NCBI GenBank assembly: GCA_029556615.1 | Contig: JAKQDD010000021.1 | Span: forward strand, 1 to 62,002 | Direction: 5' to 3' | Origin: Verrucomicrobiota bacterium | GTDB taxonomy: Bacteria; Verrucomicrobiota; Verrucomicrobiia; Limisphaerales; J093 | DNA: 62,002 nt | Shown: positions 1 to 7,666 of the stretch, one piece after another | Layout of the letters: each line of letters begins with the position of its first letter | How positions within the stretch are numbered: the stretch's first letter is position 1 | The notes under the pieces: model-generated | The model's input: only the letters and a program-made list of their open reading frames with translations | What the model was told of the DNA's origin: nothing | Databases searched by the model: none | Made by a program: the position numbers and the translations under genes

Positions 1-196
1 GGCGTCCGTCACGCCGCCGGGCGCGGATCTTCGCCGCCCGCCGAGCCCAGATCCACTGGTGGTTCCGGTAGTAGATGCCCCTGCACCGGGCGGAGCAGTA
101 GAACACCTGCCGCCCGGTGATTTCGCCAGCGCATACCCGGCAGCAGCCCTCGCGGGGCAGGCAGCCGATCCCGGTTGGGTTCCGCCTTTGGGCCAT
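1..196 (-). CDS. HNH-endonuclease-like protein, N-terminal part only
   Basis: The frame opens with ATG at 196 on the minus strand and stays open to the window edge (65 codons), so the C-terminal part is missing. It shows two CxxC-type pairs (CRVC near residues 19-22 and CSARC near 34-38) framing TGRQVFYCS, followed by YYRNHQW and a basic stretch with IRARRRDG. This matches the zinc-binding lead-in that precedes the HNH nuclease core in many phage and mobile-element HNH proteins; the core itself would lie outside the window. No Shine-Dalgarno is visible, but no other start codon was found just upstream in frame. It lies directly beyond the 3' end of a tRNA, which suits a mobile element. The function is inferred from partial similarity only. 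Confidence 0.6.
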   Translation of the reverse strand, partial: MAQRRNPTGIGCLPREGCCRVCAGEITGRQVFYCSARCRGIYYRNHQWIWARRAAKIRARRRDGR

Positions 197-250
197 GGGA
201 GGATCGTAGCGCTCGTGACCAGTACGCGCGCCGGATTGCGGAGAACGAAA

Positions 251-274
251 ACGGCCCCCGAATTCGGGGACCGT
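251..274 (-). terminator. Rho-independent terminator after tRNA-Cys
   Basis: A near-perfect hairpin (ACGG...CCGT around the palindrome CCCCGAATTCGGGG) is followed on the minus strand by a T-rich run (TTTCGTT). It sits just beyond the 3' end of the minus-strand tRNA and before the HNH-like gene, so it probably ends the tRNA transcript. Confidence 0.7.
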
Positions 275-286
275 CTGAGTGGAGGT

Positions 287-360
287 TGGAGGCGCCAGTC
301 GGATTCGAACCGGCGGTGGAGCTTTTGCAGAGCTCTGCCTTACCACTTGGCTACCCCGCC
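287..360 (-). tRNA. tRNA-Cys (GCA), with mispaired acceptor and T stems
   Basis: A 74-nt cloverleaf on the minus strand with D stem GCC/GGC, anticodon stem GAGCT/AGCTC, loop CTGCAAA (anticodon GCA), T loop TTCGAAT, discriminator T and an encoded CCA. The acceptor strands GGCGGGG and TGGCGCC mismatch at pairs 5-68 and 6-67, and the T stem GCCGG/CCGAC has a C-A mismatch. The 3' strand would pair perfectly with GGCGCCA and GTCGG, as if the two halves came from different tRNA-Cys genes. The gene may be functional or may be a recombined attachment site. Confidence 0.85.
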
Positions 361-455
361 TGCCGCGTACGGGAACCATAGCCGACCAGCGGCAAGGCGC
401 AAGGCGAATTCCCGGCTTTCCGCCGGGCAGCTCGCGTGGTAGACCTCGCGGCACT

Positions 456-1385
456 ATGGAAAAGACGGCGTTGTTGTTCGCAGGTCAGGGGGCCCAGACG
501 GTGGGAATGGGACGGGAGCTCGCGTCGGGGTCGGCGACCGCGCGCGAGTGGTTCGCAAAGGCGAACGAGGTGCTGGGCTTCGATTTGACGCGGATCGCGT
601 TCGAGGGGCCGGAGTCGGAGCTGACCCGGACGGAGAACGCGCAGCCGGCGATTTACCTGGTGAGCTGGGTGGCGCTGGCCCTGCTGCGGGAGCGGGTGCC
701 CGATTTGGCGTTCGGGGCGACGGCAGGGCTGTCGCTGGGCGAGTTCACCGCGCTGGCCGCGGCAGGGGCGCTCGGGTTCGAGGACGGCCTGCGGGTGGTG
801 CGTCTCCGGGGCCGGTTCATGCAGGAGGCGTGCGAGGTCACCCGGGGCGGGATGGCGGCGATCATCGGTTTGGGGGAGGAAGGGACACGAGCCGTGTGCG
901 CGGAGGCCGGGGTCGAGCTGGCGAATTTGAATTGTCCGGGGCAACTGGTGATTTCAGGGGAGGCAGGGGCGGTTGCGCGGGCGTGCGAATTGGCCAAGGC
1001 GCGGGGGGCGAAGCGGGCGCTGCCGCTGCCGGTGGCGGGGGCGTATCATTCGCGGCTGATGTCGGCGGCGCAACCGAAGCTGGCCGAGGTGTTGAACGGG
1101 GTGGCTCTCCGCACACCGGAGGTGGAGGTGATCTCGAATGTGACGGCGCAACCGCACGAGGAGCCGGAGGCGATCCGGCGTCGGCTGGTCGAGCAGGTGA
1201 CGTCGTCGGTGCTGTGGGAGGCGTCGATGCGGCGATTGCTGGCGGAGGGTTATCGGCGGTTCATCGAGCTGGGGCCGGGGAGCGCCTTGGCAGGGTTCAT
1301 GAAGCGGATCGAGCCGGCGGCGGCGGTGACCAGCGTGGCGGATCCGGCGGGGCTCGAGGCGACGGTGCAAGCGCTGGCGGGCTAG
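456..1385 (+). CDS. fabD: Malonyl-CoA:ACP transacylase FabD
   Basis: A 309-residue protein, the usual FabD length. It moves malonyl groups from CoA to acyl carrier protein, the entry step of type II fatty acid elongation in the cytoplasm. GQGAQ is at residues 10-14, the nucleophile Ser93 lies in GLSLGE, and the catalytic His198 in AGAYHS. The ATG at 456 was chosen because the open frame upstream runs through the tRNA and lacks family similarity. It is the first gene of fabD-fabG-acpP-fabF. Its TAG stop lies inside a dispersed palindromic repeat starting at 1382. Codons are strongly G-ending, like the rest of this operon. Confidence 0.95.
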   Translation: MEKTALLFAGQGAQTVGMGRELASGSATAREWFAKANEVLGFDLTRIAFEGPESELTRTENAQPAIYLVSWVALALLRERVPDLAFGATAGLSLGEFTALAAAGALGFEDGLRVVRLRGRFMQEACEVTRGGMAAIIGLGEEGTRAVCAEAGVELANLNCPGQLVISGEAGAVARACELAKARGAKRALPLPVAGAYHSRLMSAAQPKLAEVLNGVALRTPEVEVISNVTAQPHEEPEAIRRRLVEQVTSSVLWEASMRRLLAEGYRRFIELGPGSALAGFMKRIEPAAAVTSVADPAGLEATVQALAG

Positions 1386-1469
1386 CGAGGCGCGCCTCAG
1401 ACCCAGTCGAGTCCCCAGGCTCATGAAAACCCTGCTGTCTCTCCCTACCCTTCGTCCCGCGCCTCGCTA
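1382..1469 (+). repeat. CTAG palindromic dispersed repeat, copy A (about 88 bp)
   Basis: Starts at the fabD stop with CTAGCGAGGCGCG and ends with the inverted CGCGCCTCGCTA. Inside is the perfect palindrome GAGGCGCGCCTC. The first 33 bp recur with one mismatch at 28511-28544 (inverted), and the bracketed form recurs at 10684-10772. Together with the two entries below it fills most of the fabD-fabG gap. Confidence 0.85.
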
Positions 1470-1562
1470 ATGTAGAGTCCTCGAAGGCGGGGGGCTGGGG
1501 TTGGGACCGGCAAGGGGCCAAACTTGACCTGTTGACCACACATTCCACAAGTCGAGGGCTCT

Positions 1563-1596
1563 GGCCGCGAAGAAGCGCAAGAGGCACAAGAGGCGG
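1563..1596 (+). repeat. Short dispersed repeat, GCCGC-AAG-GCACAAG type
   Basis: The stretch GGCCGCGAAGAAGCGCAAG followed by AGGCACAAGAGGC resembles both arms of the inverted repeat at 5773-5855. It is non-coding. Confidence 0.5.
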
Positions 1597-1603
1597 AGGG
1601 GGG

Positions 1604-1628
1604 CCGGATCCTCGCCTAACGCCTGTGG
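1604..1628 (+). repeat. CGGATCCTCGCC repeat, copy 1
   Basis: The core CCGGATCCTCGCCTAACGCC recurs at 19637-19662 and 48214-48240, and in shorter form at 54482-54503. It lies about 90 bp upstream of fabG. No function can be seen. Confidence 0.65.
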
Positions 1629-1718
1629 CTGGACCGGTTGCGATCGGCTTCTGAAGAGAAGAACGGATGTGCTGAAAAACGGATTGCCAAGGGGGCCGGG
1701 TGGGTGGAGAAAGGGGGC

Positions 1719-2462
1719 ATGAGCGTTTTGAAGGACCAGGTGGCGGTGGTGACGGGGGCGGGGCGGGGGATTGGGCGGGCGATTGCCCTGGCGTTTGCGG
1801 GGGCGGGGGCGGACGTGGTGTGCGTGTCGCGGACGGCCGAGAACGCGGAGAAGGTGGCGGGAGAAGTGCGCGGGTTGGGGCGTCGGGCGTGGGGGTATGC
1901 GGTGGACGTGGCGGATGCGGCGGCGGTGAATGCGGCGGCGGAACGGCTGGTGGCGGAGGCAGGGCGGGTGGACATTCTGGTGAACAACGCCGGGGTGACC
2001 CGGGACGGGTTGCTGATGCGGATGAGCGACGCGGACTGGGAGGCGGTGGTGAACACGAATTTGAAGGGGGCGTTCCATTTTACGCGGTCGCTGGTGCGGA
2101 CGTTCGTGCGTCAGCGGTCGGGTCGGATCCTGAATGTGGCGTCGGTGGTGGGGCTGATGGGGAACGCGGGGCAGAGCAACTACGCGGCGAGCAAGGCGGG
2201 GCTGATCGGGTTCACGAAATCGGTGGCGAAGGAACTGGCGAGCCGCGGGGTGACGGCGAACGTGATTGCGCCGGGCTTTATCGAGACCGACATGACGGCG
2301 ACGCTGAAGGAAGAGCAGCGGTCGGCGATTCTGGGGCTGATCCCGCTGGGGACGCTGGGTCGGGCGGAGGACATTGCGGCGGCGGCGTTGTACTTGGCCG
2401 GGCCCGGGGGGCGGTACGTGACCGGGCAGGTGCTGGTGGTGGATGGCGGGTTGGTGATGTGA
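1719..2462 (+). CDS. fabG: 3-oxoacyl-ACP reductase FabG
   Basis: A 247-residue short-chain dehydrogenase that reduces 3-oxoacyl-ACP with NADPH in fatty acid elongation. The cofactor motif TGAGRGIG is at residues 12-19, NNAG at 89-92, and the tetrad is Asn114, Ser142, Tyr155 and Lys159 (NYAASKAG). The ATG at 1719 follows a GAGAAAGGGGG tract that can act as ribosome binding site and gives exactly the family length; a longer frame from 1638 adds an unconserved leader. A 330-bp repeat-bearing gap separates it from fabD, and acpP follows about 90 bp downstream. Confidence 0.95.
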   Translation: MSVLKDQVAVVTGAGRGIGRAIALAFAGAGADVVCVSRTAENAEKVAGEVRGLGRRAWGYAVDVADAAAVNAAAERLVAEAGRVDILVNNAGVTRDGLLMRMSDADWEAVVNTNLKGAFHFTRSLVRTFVRQRSGRILNVASVVGLMGNAGQSNYAASKAGLIGFTKSVAKELASRGVTANVIAPGFIETDMTATLKEEQRSAILGLIPLGTLGRAEDIAAAALYLAGPGGRYVTGQVLVVDGGLVM

Positions 2463-2501
2463 GCGGGTCTCAGGGCGGTTTGAGAAAATGCCAATCGGGG
2501 C

Positions 2502-2530
2502 TTGACGCTGCCTGAGGCGTCGCTTAGAGA
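2502..2530 (+). promoter_or_regulatory. Possible promoter for acpP
   Basis: TTGACG (2502-2507), a 17-bp spacer and TAGAGA (2525-2530) lie just upstream of acpP. The -10 match is weak (3 of 6). An internal promoter here would fit the usual high ACP demand, but this is inference. Confidence 0.3.
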
Positions 2531-2555
2531 CACACCGGAAAAAGCGAGAGTGCCC

Positions 2556-2816
2556 ATGACGAGCGAAGACATCGAGAAGAAGGTCCGCGAGATCATCTTG
2601 AAGCAGCTGAACAACGTGAAGCCGGATCAGATCACGCCGGAGGCGAGGTTCATTGAGGATCTCGGGGCGGATTCTCTGGACGTGGTGGAACTGGTCATGG
2701 CGTTCGAGGACGGCTTCAAGGACGAGGGTCTGTCGGAGATCCCCGACGAAGAGGCGGAGAAACTGACGACGGTCGGTTCGGTGATGCAGTACATCGAGGA
2801 ACGGACCCAGCGTTAG
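2556..2816 (+). CDS. acpP: Acyl carrier protein
   Basis: An 86-residue acidic protein. The phosphopantetheine attachment site is Ser40 in [10 protein letters not shown], the hallmark of fatty-acid ACP. It carries growing acyl chains for FabD, FabG, FabF and lipid A acyltransferases such as LpxD, encoded nearby. The ATG at 2556 follows AAAGCGAGAG and matches the family start; the frame upstream to 2502 is not conserved. A tail of about 8 residues beyond the usual 77-80 extends the C-terminus. It lies between fabG and fabF in the classical order. Confidence 0.95.
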   Translation: MTSEDIEKKVREIILKQLNNVKPDQITPEARFIEDLGADSLDVVELVMAFEDGFKDEGLSEIPDEEAEKLTTVGSVMQYIEERTQR

Positions 2817-2989
2817 GGGCGGGCGCGGCGCCGGGGGCGCTGTGCGTCGATCGGTTTGGGATGAGGGGGCAGCCACGCCGGGAGCGAGCGACGGCTGCCC
2901 CGTTTGTTTGCCGGACGGCGGTCCGAAGTCGGGCCGTTGGACGGGGCGGGCTCGGGAACAGACGAGACTGGATAATCTGCTTATCTGCT

Positions 2990-4246
2990 ATGCAAGGTGA
3001 AGCTGGCCGCCGGCGGGTGGTGATCACGGGGATGGGGGTGGTGACGCCCCTGGGGCTCGATGTCGAGACGTTCTGGAGCGCGCTCCTTGGGGGGCGATGC
3101 GGGATTGACCGGATTTCCCTGTTTGATGCGTCGGCGTTCGATTGCCAGATCGCCGGGGAGGTGCGGGGGTTTGACGCGGTCCCGGCGTTTCCGTCGCCGA
3201 AGGAGGAGCGGCGGTCGGATCGGTACACGAAATTTGCGCTGATGGCGGCGCGGCAGGCGTTGGCGGATTCGGGGCTGGATTTGGACCGGTGCAACCGGGA
3301 CGAGATCGGGGTGTTCATGGGTTCGGGGATTGGGGGGTTGTCGACGACGGAGGAGCAGCACAAGGTGCTGCTCAGCCGGGGGCCGAGCCGGCTCTCACCG
3401 TTCATGATTCCGATGCTGATCCTGAACATGGCGTCGGGGTTATTCTCGATGTATCACCGGCTGCGCGGGCCGAACCTGGCGACCTGCTCGGCGTGCGCGA
3501 CGTCGTCGCACGCGATTGGGGAGGCGTGGCGGACGATCGTGATGGGCGATGCGCAGGTGATGTTCGCCGGGGGGAGCGAAGCGACGATCACGCCGCTGGG
3601 GATAGGGGGGTTCTGCAGCATGAAGGCGGTCAGCACGCGGAACGCGGAGCCGGCGCGGGCGTCGCGTCCCTTCGACGGGGGGCGGGACGGGTTCGTGATG
3701 GGCGAAGGCGCGGGCACGGTGGTGCTCGAGGAGCTCGAGCATGCCCGGGCGCGCGGGGCGCGGATTTACGCCGAGGTGGTCGGGTACGGGAACACGGCGG
3801 ATGCGTATCACATGACGGCGCCGTCGCCTGGGGGGGAAGGGGCGGCGCGGTGCATGCGGATGGCGTTGCGGTCGGCGGGTCTGGCGCCGGAGGCGGTGGG
3901 GTACATCAACGCGCATGGGACGGCGACGTGGCAGGGGGACATCTGCGAGACGCAGGCGATCAAGGCGGTGTTTGGGGAGCACGCCCGACGGCTGGCGGTG
4001 AGTTCGACGAAGGGGGCCACGGGGCACATGCTGGGCGCGGCCGGGGCGGTCGAGATGGCGGTGTGCGTGAAGGTGTTGCAGACGGGGATCCTGCCGCCGA
4101 CGATCAACCAGGAAACGGCGGATCCGGAGTGCGATCTGGACTACGTGCCGAACGCGGCGCGGGAGGCGAGGGTCGAGGCGGTGGCGAACAACTCGTTTGG
4201 GTTTGGCGGGCACAATGCGTGCGTGATTGCGCGTCGGTTTAGCTGA
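2990..4246 (+). CDS. fabF: 3-oxoacyl-ACP synthase II FabF
   Basis: A 418-residue condensing enzyme that elongates acyl-ACP with malonyl-ACP. The catalytic triad is Cys169 (SACATSS), His309 (NAHGTA) and His346 with Lys341 (STKGATGHMLG), and the protein ends with NNSFGFGGHN. The ATG at 2990 gives MQGEAGRRRVVITGMG, the normal FabF start; the open frame upstream to 2861 is not conserved. A 173-bp gap after acpP may hold its own signals: GATAAT occurs at about 2971, but without a properly spaced -35. panD begins 34 bp after its stop. Confidence 0.95.
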   Translation: MQGEAGRRRVVITGMGVVTPLGLDVETFWSALLGGRCGIDRISLFDASAFDCQIAGEVRGFDAVPAFPSPKEERRSDRYTKFALMAARQALADSGLDLDRCNRDEIGVFMGSGIGGLSTTEEQHKVLLSRGPSRLSPFMIPMLILNMASGLFSMYHRLRGPNLATCSACATSSHAIGEAWRTIVMGDAQVMFAGGSEATITPLGIGGFCSMKAVSTRNAEPARASRPFDGGRDGFVMGEGAGTVVLEELEHARARGARIYAEVVGYGNTADAYHMTAPSPGGEGAARCMRMALRSAGLAPEAVGYINAHGTATWQGDICETQAIKAVFGEHARRLAVSSTKGATGHMLGAAGAVEMAVCVKVLQTGILPPTINQETADPECDLDYVPNAAREARVEAVANNSFGFGGHNACVIARRFS

Positions 4247-4280
4247 TCGGCGGGCTGCGGCCGTCGATGGCCGCCCTTGT

Positions 4281-4643
4281 ATGCAAGTTCATCTGTTGAA
4301 ATCGAAGATCCACCGGGCGCACGTGACCGGTGCCAATGTGAAGTACGAGGGGAGTCTGACGATCGATGCGGATCTGATGGACCAGGTGGGGCTGATGCCG
4401 TACGAGCGGATTCTGTGCGGGAACATGGCGAACGGGGCCCGGTTCGAGACCTACACGATTCCGGGTCAGCGCGGGAAGCGGGAGATCGTGTTGAACGGCG
4501 CGGTGGCGCATTTGGGGGCGGTGGGGGACCGGCTGACGATCATGAGTTACGCGCTGGTCGAGGCGGCGGAGGCGGTCGGGTGGACGCCGCGGGTGGTGGT
4601 GCTGGGGCACCAGAACGCCGTGGTGAACTCGCGCGGCCTTTGA
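4281..4643 (+). CDS. panD: Aspartate 1-decarboxylase PanD
   Basis: A 120-residue pyruvoyl-dependent enzyme that makes beta-alanine from aspartate for pantothenate and CoA synthesis. The self-processing site is Gly24-Ser25 in YEGSLTID, and ERILCGNMANGARFETY follows; all are family hallmarks. The start at 4281 places the cleavage site at exactly the E. coli numbering. It sits between fabF and lpxD. A link is plausible because CoA and the ACP prosthetic group derive from this pathway. No other pantothenate gene is in the window. Confidence 0.95.
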   Translation: MQVHLLKSKIHRAHVTGANVKYEGSLTIDADLMDQVGLMPYERILCGNMANGARFETYTIPGQRGKREIVLNGAVAHLGAVGDRLTIMSYALVEAAEAVGWTPRVVVLGHQNAVVNSRGL

Positions 4644-4655
4644 AGGGCGAATCGC

Positions 4656-5684
4656 ATGCCCAGCATCTATACCGCGGCCGAGATTGCCGCACACCTTGGC
4701 GGCGAAGTGCGAGGGGATCCGACGGTGGTCTTGAGGGGGTTTGCACCGGCGGATACGGCGAAGGCGGGGGATTTGACGTTTGCCGAAACCGAGGCGTACT
4801 TCGCGCGGGCGGACCAGAGCGCAGCGAGCGCGATCCTGGTGGGCGGCGATTTCCAGTCGGCGCAGAAGGTCCTGATACGGGTGGCGAACGCCCGGGTGGC
4901 GTTTGCGCGGGTTCTGCCGTTGTTTTTTCCGGAGGCAACACCGGCGCCTGGGGTTCATGCGACGGCGGTGGTGTCGGGGTCGGCGCGTGTGGATCCGTCG
5001 GCGCACGTGGGTCCGGGGTGCGTGGTTGGGGATGGGGCGGCGGTGGGGGCGGGTTCGGTGCTCGAAGCGCTGGTGGTGGTGGGAGCGGAGACGCAGATCG
5101 GGGAGAACACAAGGCTGTTCCCCCAGGTCACGGTGTATCCGCGGATGCGGATTGGGGATCGGGTGCGGATTCACGCGGGGGCGGTGATCGGGTCGGACGG
5201 GTACGGGTATGTTTTTGACGAGGGGGCGCACCGGAAGGTGCCGCAGGTGGGGTGGGTGGTGATCGAGGACGACGTCGAGATTGGGGCGAATGTCACCATC
5301 GACCGCGGAGCCTTGGGGCCGACGGTGATCGGGCAGGGGACGAAGATCGACAACCTGGTGCAGATCGCCCACAACGTCGTGGTGGGGCGCCATTGCCTGA
5401 TCATCTCGCAGGTGGGCATTGCGGGAAGCACGCGGTTGGGGGACTACGTGACGCTGGCAGGGCAGGCGGGGTTGGCGGGGCATCTCCGGATCGGCAACCG
5501 GGCGGTGGTGGCGGCGCAGTCGGGGGTGATGCACGACATCCCGGACGGGGAGAAATGGCTCGGAGCGCCGGCGCGGCCGGATCGGCAGATGAAGCGCCAG
5601 TTTATTGCGCTCGAGAAACTGCCGGAGCTGCTGCGGCGGGTAGCCGAGCTCGAGCGGCGGTTGGCCGAGCTCGAAGGGCGGTGA
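4656..5684 (+). CDS. lpxD: UDP-3-O-acylglucosamine N-acyltransferase LpxD
   Basis: A 342-residue enzyme of lipid A synthesis that adds an acyl chain from ACP to the 2-amino group of UDP-3-O-acylglucosamine. The N-terminal uridine-binding domain (about residues 1-100) is followed by a left-handed beta-helix of hexapeptide repeats, with the catalytic His in QIAHNVVVG and an LpxD-type VGIAGST turn. The C-terminal helix ([19 protein letters not shown]) is typical. It begins 12 bp after panD and is probably the last gene of the operon. Its presence indicates an LPS-type outer membrane. Confidence 0.95.
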   Translation: MPSIYTAAEIAAHLGGEVRGDPTVVLRGFAPADTAKAGDLTFAETEAYFARADQSAASAILVGGDFQSAQKVLIRVANARVAFARVLPLFFPEATPAPGVHATAVVSGSARVDPSAHVGPGCVVGDGAAVGAGSVLEALVVVGAETQIGENTRLFPQVTVYPRMRIGDRVRIHAGAVIGSDGYGYVFDEGAHRKVPQVGWVVIEDDVEIGANVTIDRGALGPTVIGQGTKIDNLVQIAHNVVVGRHCLIISQVGIAGSTRLGDYVTLAGQAGLAGHLRIGNRAVVAAQSGVMHDIPDGEKWLGAPARPDRQMKRQFIALEKLPELLRRVAELERRLAELEGR

Positions 5685-5772
5685 GCAAAGGTCAGCTTTG
5701 TTGCGGCCGCGAAGAGGAAAGGGGTTCGCCGCGAAAAGGCGGCACCAGGCCGCCAGGAAGTGTGAGAGAAGG

Positions 5773-5855
5773 GATCGCCGCCAAAAGGCACAGAGGGCGC
5801 AAGAAGAGGATCGGGGGATTTCGATCTTGTGCTTCTTGTGCCTTTTTGCGGCGAC
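5773..5855. repeat. Inverted repeat of GCCGC-AAAAGGCACAAG type
   Basis: The left arm (GATCGCCGCCAAAAGGCAC, continuing into GCGCAAGAAGAG) and the right arm (CTTCTTGTGCCTTTTTGCGG) are inverted copies of the motif also seen at 1563-1596. They could form one large hairpin in the 200-bp convergent gap between lpxD and the minus-strand gene ending at 5887, where a bidirectional terminator would be useful. Nothing else is visible in this gap. Confidence 0.6.
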
Positions 5856-5886
5856 TCCCCGTGCCCATCTTATCGCGGCCTGCTTC

Positions 5887-7143
5887 TCAGGTTTTGAGGA
5901 ACCGCTCGAAGGAGCCGCCGAGGAGGTCGCGGACATCCCGTTCGATTTCGGCGGCGGTGGGTTCCCAGCCGGTGGCGGCGAGGTCGCTGTATTTCTCGAC
6001 GAGCACGCGGGCGAGGGCGCGGCGGGTGTGATCCCACTTGTAGAGGATTTGGTCGAGGACGCGGGCGTCCGAGTGCTGGGCGGTGAAGCTGACGCCGAGC
6101 AATTCGAGGCGGATCCGGGTGAGTTCGTCGATGAGGTGGGGGATGTTGAGGAACCACCAGCAGCCAAAGGGATGGAGGTTGCGGAACTTGCGGGCGAGGA
6201 CGCAGAGCTCGTGCTGGTTTTCGCGGGCGAGGACCGTGACGAGGAACTTGTTTTGGGGATGGGCGGCGCAGAGGTGGGCGATGGTGTCGAGGTTGCTGTG
6301 GCCGACGCCGTCGCCGGCGAGGCGGAGGTCGGGGTTGACCGCGCGGCGGACACCGAGCATGAGGGCAAAGGGTTGTCCGAAATCGCGGCAATGGGGGAGG
6401 ACGGCGCCCTGGATCAGGCGGGTGCAATCGCTGTCGGGCTCGCAGGAGAAGTCCGGCGGGAGCGAGATCATCAGGTAGCGGGACTCGAGGCGCTGGGTCC
6501 AATCGGCCAGGAACCGGCGGACTTCACTGAGTGTGGCGGGGGAGAACCCTTCGCCGACGTCGTAGCCCCAGGCGAGGAGGCGTTGGGCGGCGCGTGTCCA
6601 ATCCGTGAGGAGGGGGTCGACGCGGAGGGCGGCGATGAACCGGTCGTCGCGGAGGAAGCCCTTCTGCCAGATGGGCCGCTCGATGTCGTCGAAGGGCGAA
6701 TTGGTCATGTAAACCGCCCGGACGTTGGCGAGTTCGAGGCAATGGGTGACGTAGGTTTCGGCGTTCCATTGTCGGAACCACTCGCGGAGGGCGGGGAGAT
6801 CGCGCTGCTTCACATCGAGGCCGAGCCGATGGAGCGTGGTGAGGACGCCGCGGCAGGCCTCGGAGAGGGGGGAATGCTCGATGAAGAGGGTGTTCCAGAG
6901 GATCTCGGCCTGGCGTTGTTTTGAGAGGATCCAGAAGTTTTCGCACGGGAGATCGAGGTGCCGGAAGCCTTCGGCGACGAGGTAGTGGTAGATGAGCAGC
7001 TCATCGATGCCCCAGAGCAGGAGATCGCCGAGGAGGGGATCGTAGAGGTGGGTGTGAATGTCCAGGACCGGCGTCGAGTTCACGACGCGGTCCACCTGGG
7101 CCGTCAGCGCGGCGCGACGGAATTCGGAGACGGGAGCATTCAT
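5887..7143 (-). CDS. Uronate-isomerase-like amidohydrolase-superfamily protein
   Basis: A 418-residue cytoplasmic protein with no signal peptide. The N-terminal HTHLYD (about residues 30-35) is a metal-binding HxH of the amidohydrolase barrel. Later HPFGCWWFLN and the C-terminal FTAQHSDARVLDQILYKW recall the uronate isomerase (UxaC) branch, which interconverts uronates and ketouronates. The match is to the superfamily branch rather than to canonical UxaC, so the substrate is open. It stands alone, convergent with lpxD and divergent from the small gene at 7286. The start at 7143 is the first ATG ahead of the conserved region. Confidence 0.65.
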   Translation of the reverse strand: MNAPVSEFRRAALTAQVDRVVNSTPVLDIHTHLYDPLLGDLLLWGIDELLIYHYLVAEGFRHLDLPCENFWILSKQRQAEILWNTLFIEHSPLSEACRGVLTTLHRLGLDVKQRDLPALREWFRQWNAETYVTHCLELANVRAVYMTNSPFDDIERPIWQKGFLRDDRFIAALRVDPLLTDWTRAAQRLLAWGYDVGEGFSPATLSEVRRFLADWTQRLESRYLMISLPPDFSCEPDSDCTRLIQGAVLPHCRDFGQPFALMLGVRRAVNPDLRLAGDGVGHSNLDTIAHLCAAHPQNKFLVTVLARENQHELCVLARKFRNLHPFGCWWFLNIPHLIDELTRIRLELLGVSFTAQHSDARVLDQILYKWDHTRRALARVLVEKYSDLAATGWEPTAAEIERDVRDLLGGSFERFLKT

Positions 7144-7239
7144 TGACTCGAGAGCCTACCGGATGGGAGGAGGGCAGGCCACGGTTTTTTCGGTGGCTGC
7201 AGTTCCCCCGGGTGCGGCCCGGCGGGTCAGCGGAGTGAT

Positions 7240-7268
7240 TTGACGGCGGGGCGTTTGTCCACCATAGT
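7240..7268 (+). promoter_or_regulatory. Promoter for the 92-residue protein gene
   Basis: TTGACG (7240-7245), a 17-bp spacer and CATAGT (7263-7268) end 17 bp upstream of the ATG at 7286. The -35 matches 5 of 6 and the -10 4 of 6. The short leader leaves no clear Shine-Dalgarno. Confidence 0.45.
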
Positions 7269-7285
7269 CCGGCTCCCAAGACCAT

Positions 7286-7564
7286 ATGAAATCCGCTTAC
7301 GAGCTGGCGATGGAACGTCTCAACAAGACCGCGCCGGTGAAGAAACTGACGGCGAAACAGAAGCAGGAGATTGCCGAGGTCGACACGCTGTACCGGGCGA
7401 AGATCGCAGAACACGATTTGGGGTTGAAGCGGGGGATTTCGGACGCCGAACACGCGGGGAACGAGGAGGAGGCGGAGAAACTGCGCACGGCGTGGGCGTC
7501 GGGCAGGCGCAAGCTCGAGGCGGAGCTCGAGGCGAAGAAGGAAGCGATTCGCGGCCGCCGTTGA
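7286..7564 (+). CDS. Small charged coiled-coil protein of unknown function
   Basis: A 92-residue, Lys/Glu/Ala-rich protein with no signal or membrane segment. The heptad-like pattern suggests long helices, for example around EEEAEKLRTAWASGRRKLEAE. It resembles short conserved hypothetical proteins in Verrucomicrobia and Planctomycetes by general character only; no function is assigned. It has its own likely promoter and is monocistronic. GGACCGAGGACCGAGGAC-type direct repeats follow the stop at about 7570-7590. Confidence 0.6.
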   Translation: MKSAYELAMERLNKTAPVKKLTAKQKQEIAEVDTLYRAKIAEHDLGLKRGISDAEHAGNEEEAEKLRTAWASGRRKLEAELEAKKEAIRGRR

Positions 7565-7618
7565 GGCGGAGGACCGAGGACCGAGGACAGAGGGCGGAGG
7601 TTCGCCCTTCTGCCCGCC

Positions 7619-7646
7619 GCGGTCAGTGCCCCCGGGCAGAGGCGCC
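7619..7646 (+). repeat. GCGGTCAG-CGGGCAG-GGCGCC repeat, copy 1
   Basis: A 28-nt stretch (starting GCGGTCAGTGCC, ending GGCGCC) that recurs with few changes at 16879-16906. It lies in the short convergent gap before 7667. Confidence 0.5.
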
Positions 7647-7666
7647 GCTGTGCTTGTGTCCGGTTT

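Noticed and set aside
279..455. Upstream extension of fabD through the tRNA
   Set aside because: Would translate a tRNA and adds an unconserved leader; the start at 456 matches the family.
2937..2976. Promoter for fabF using GATAAT near 2971
   Set aside because: No -35 at an acceptable distance (TTGGAC is about 27 bp upstream).
4239..6368. Long minus-strand open frame (709 codons) across panD and lpxD
   Set aside because: Pro/Arg/Ser-rich shadow of plus-strand genes in GC-rich DNA; panD and lpxD have clear motifs on the other strand.
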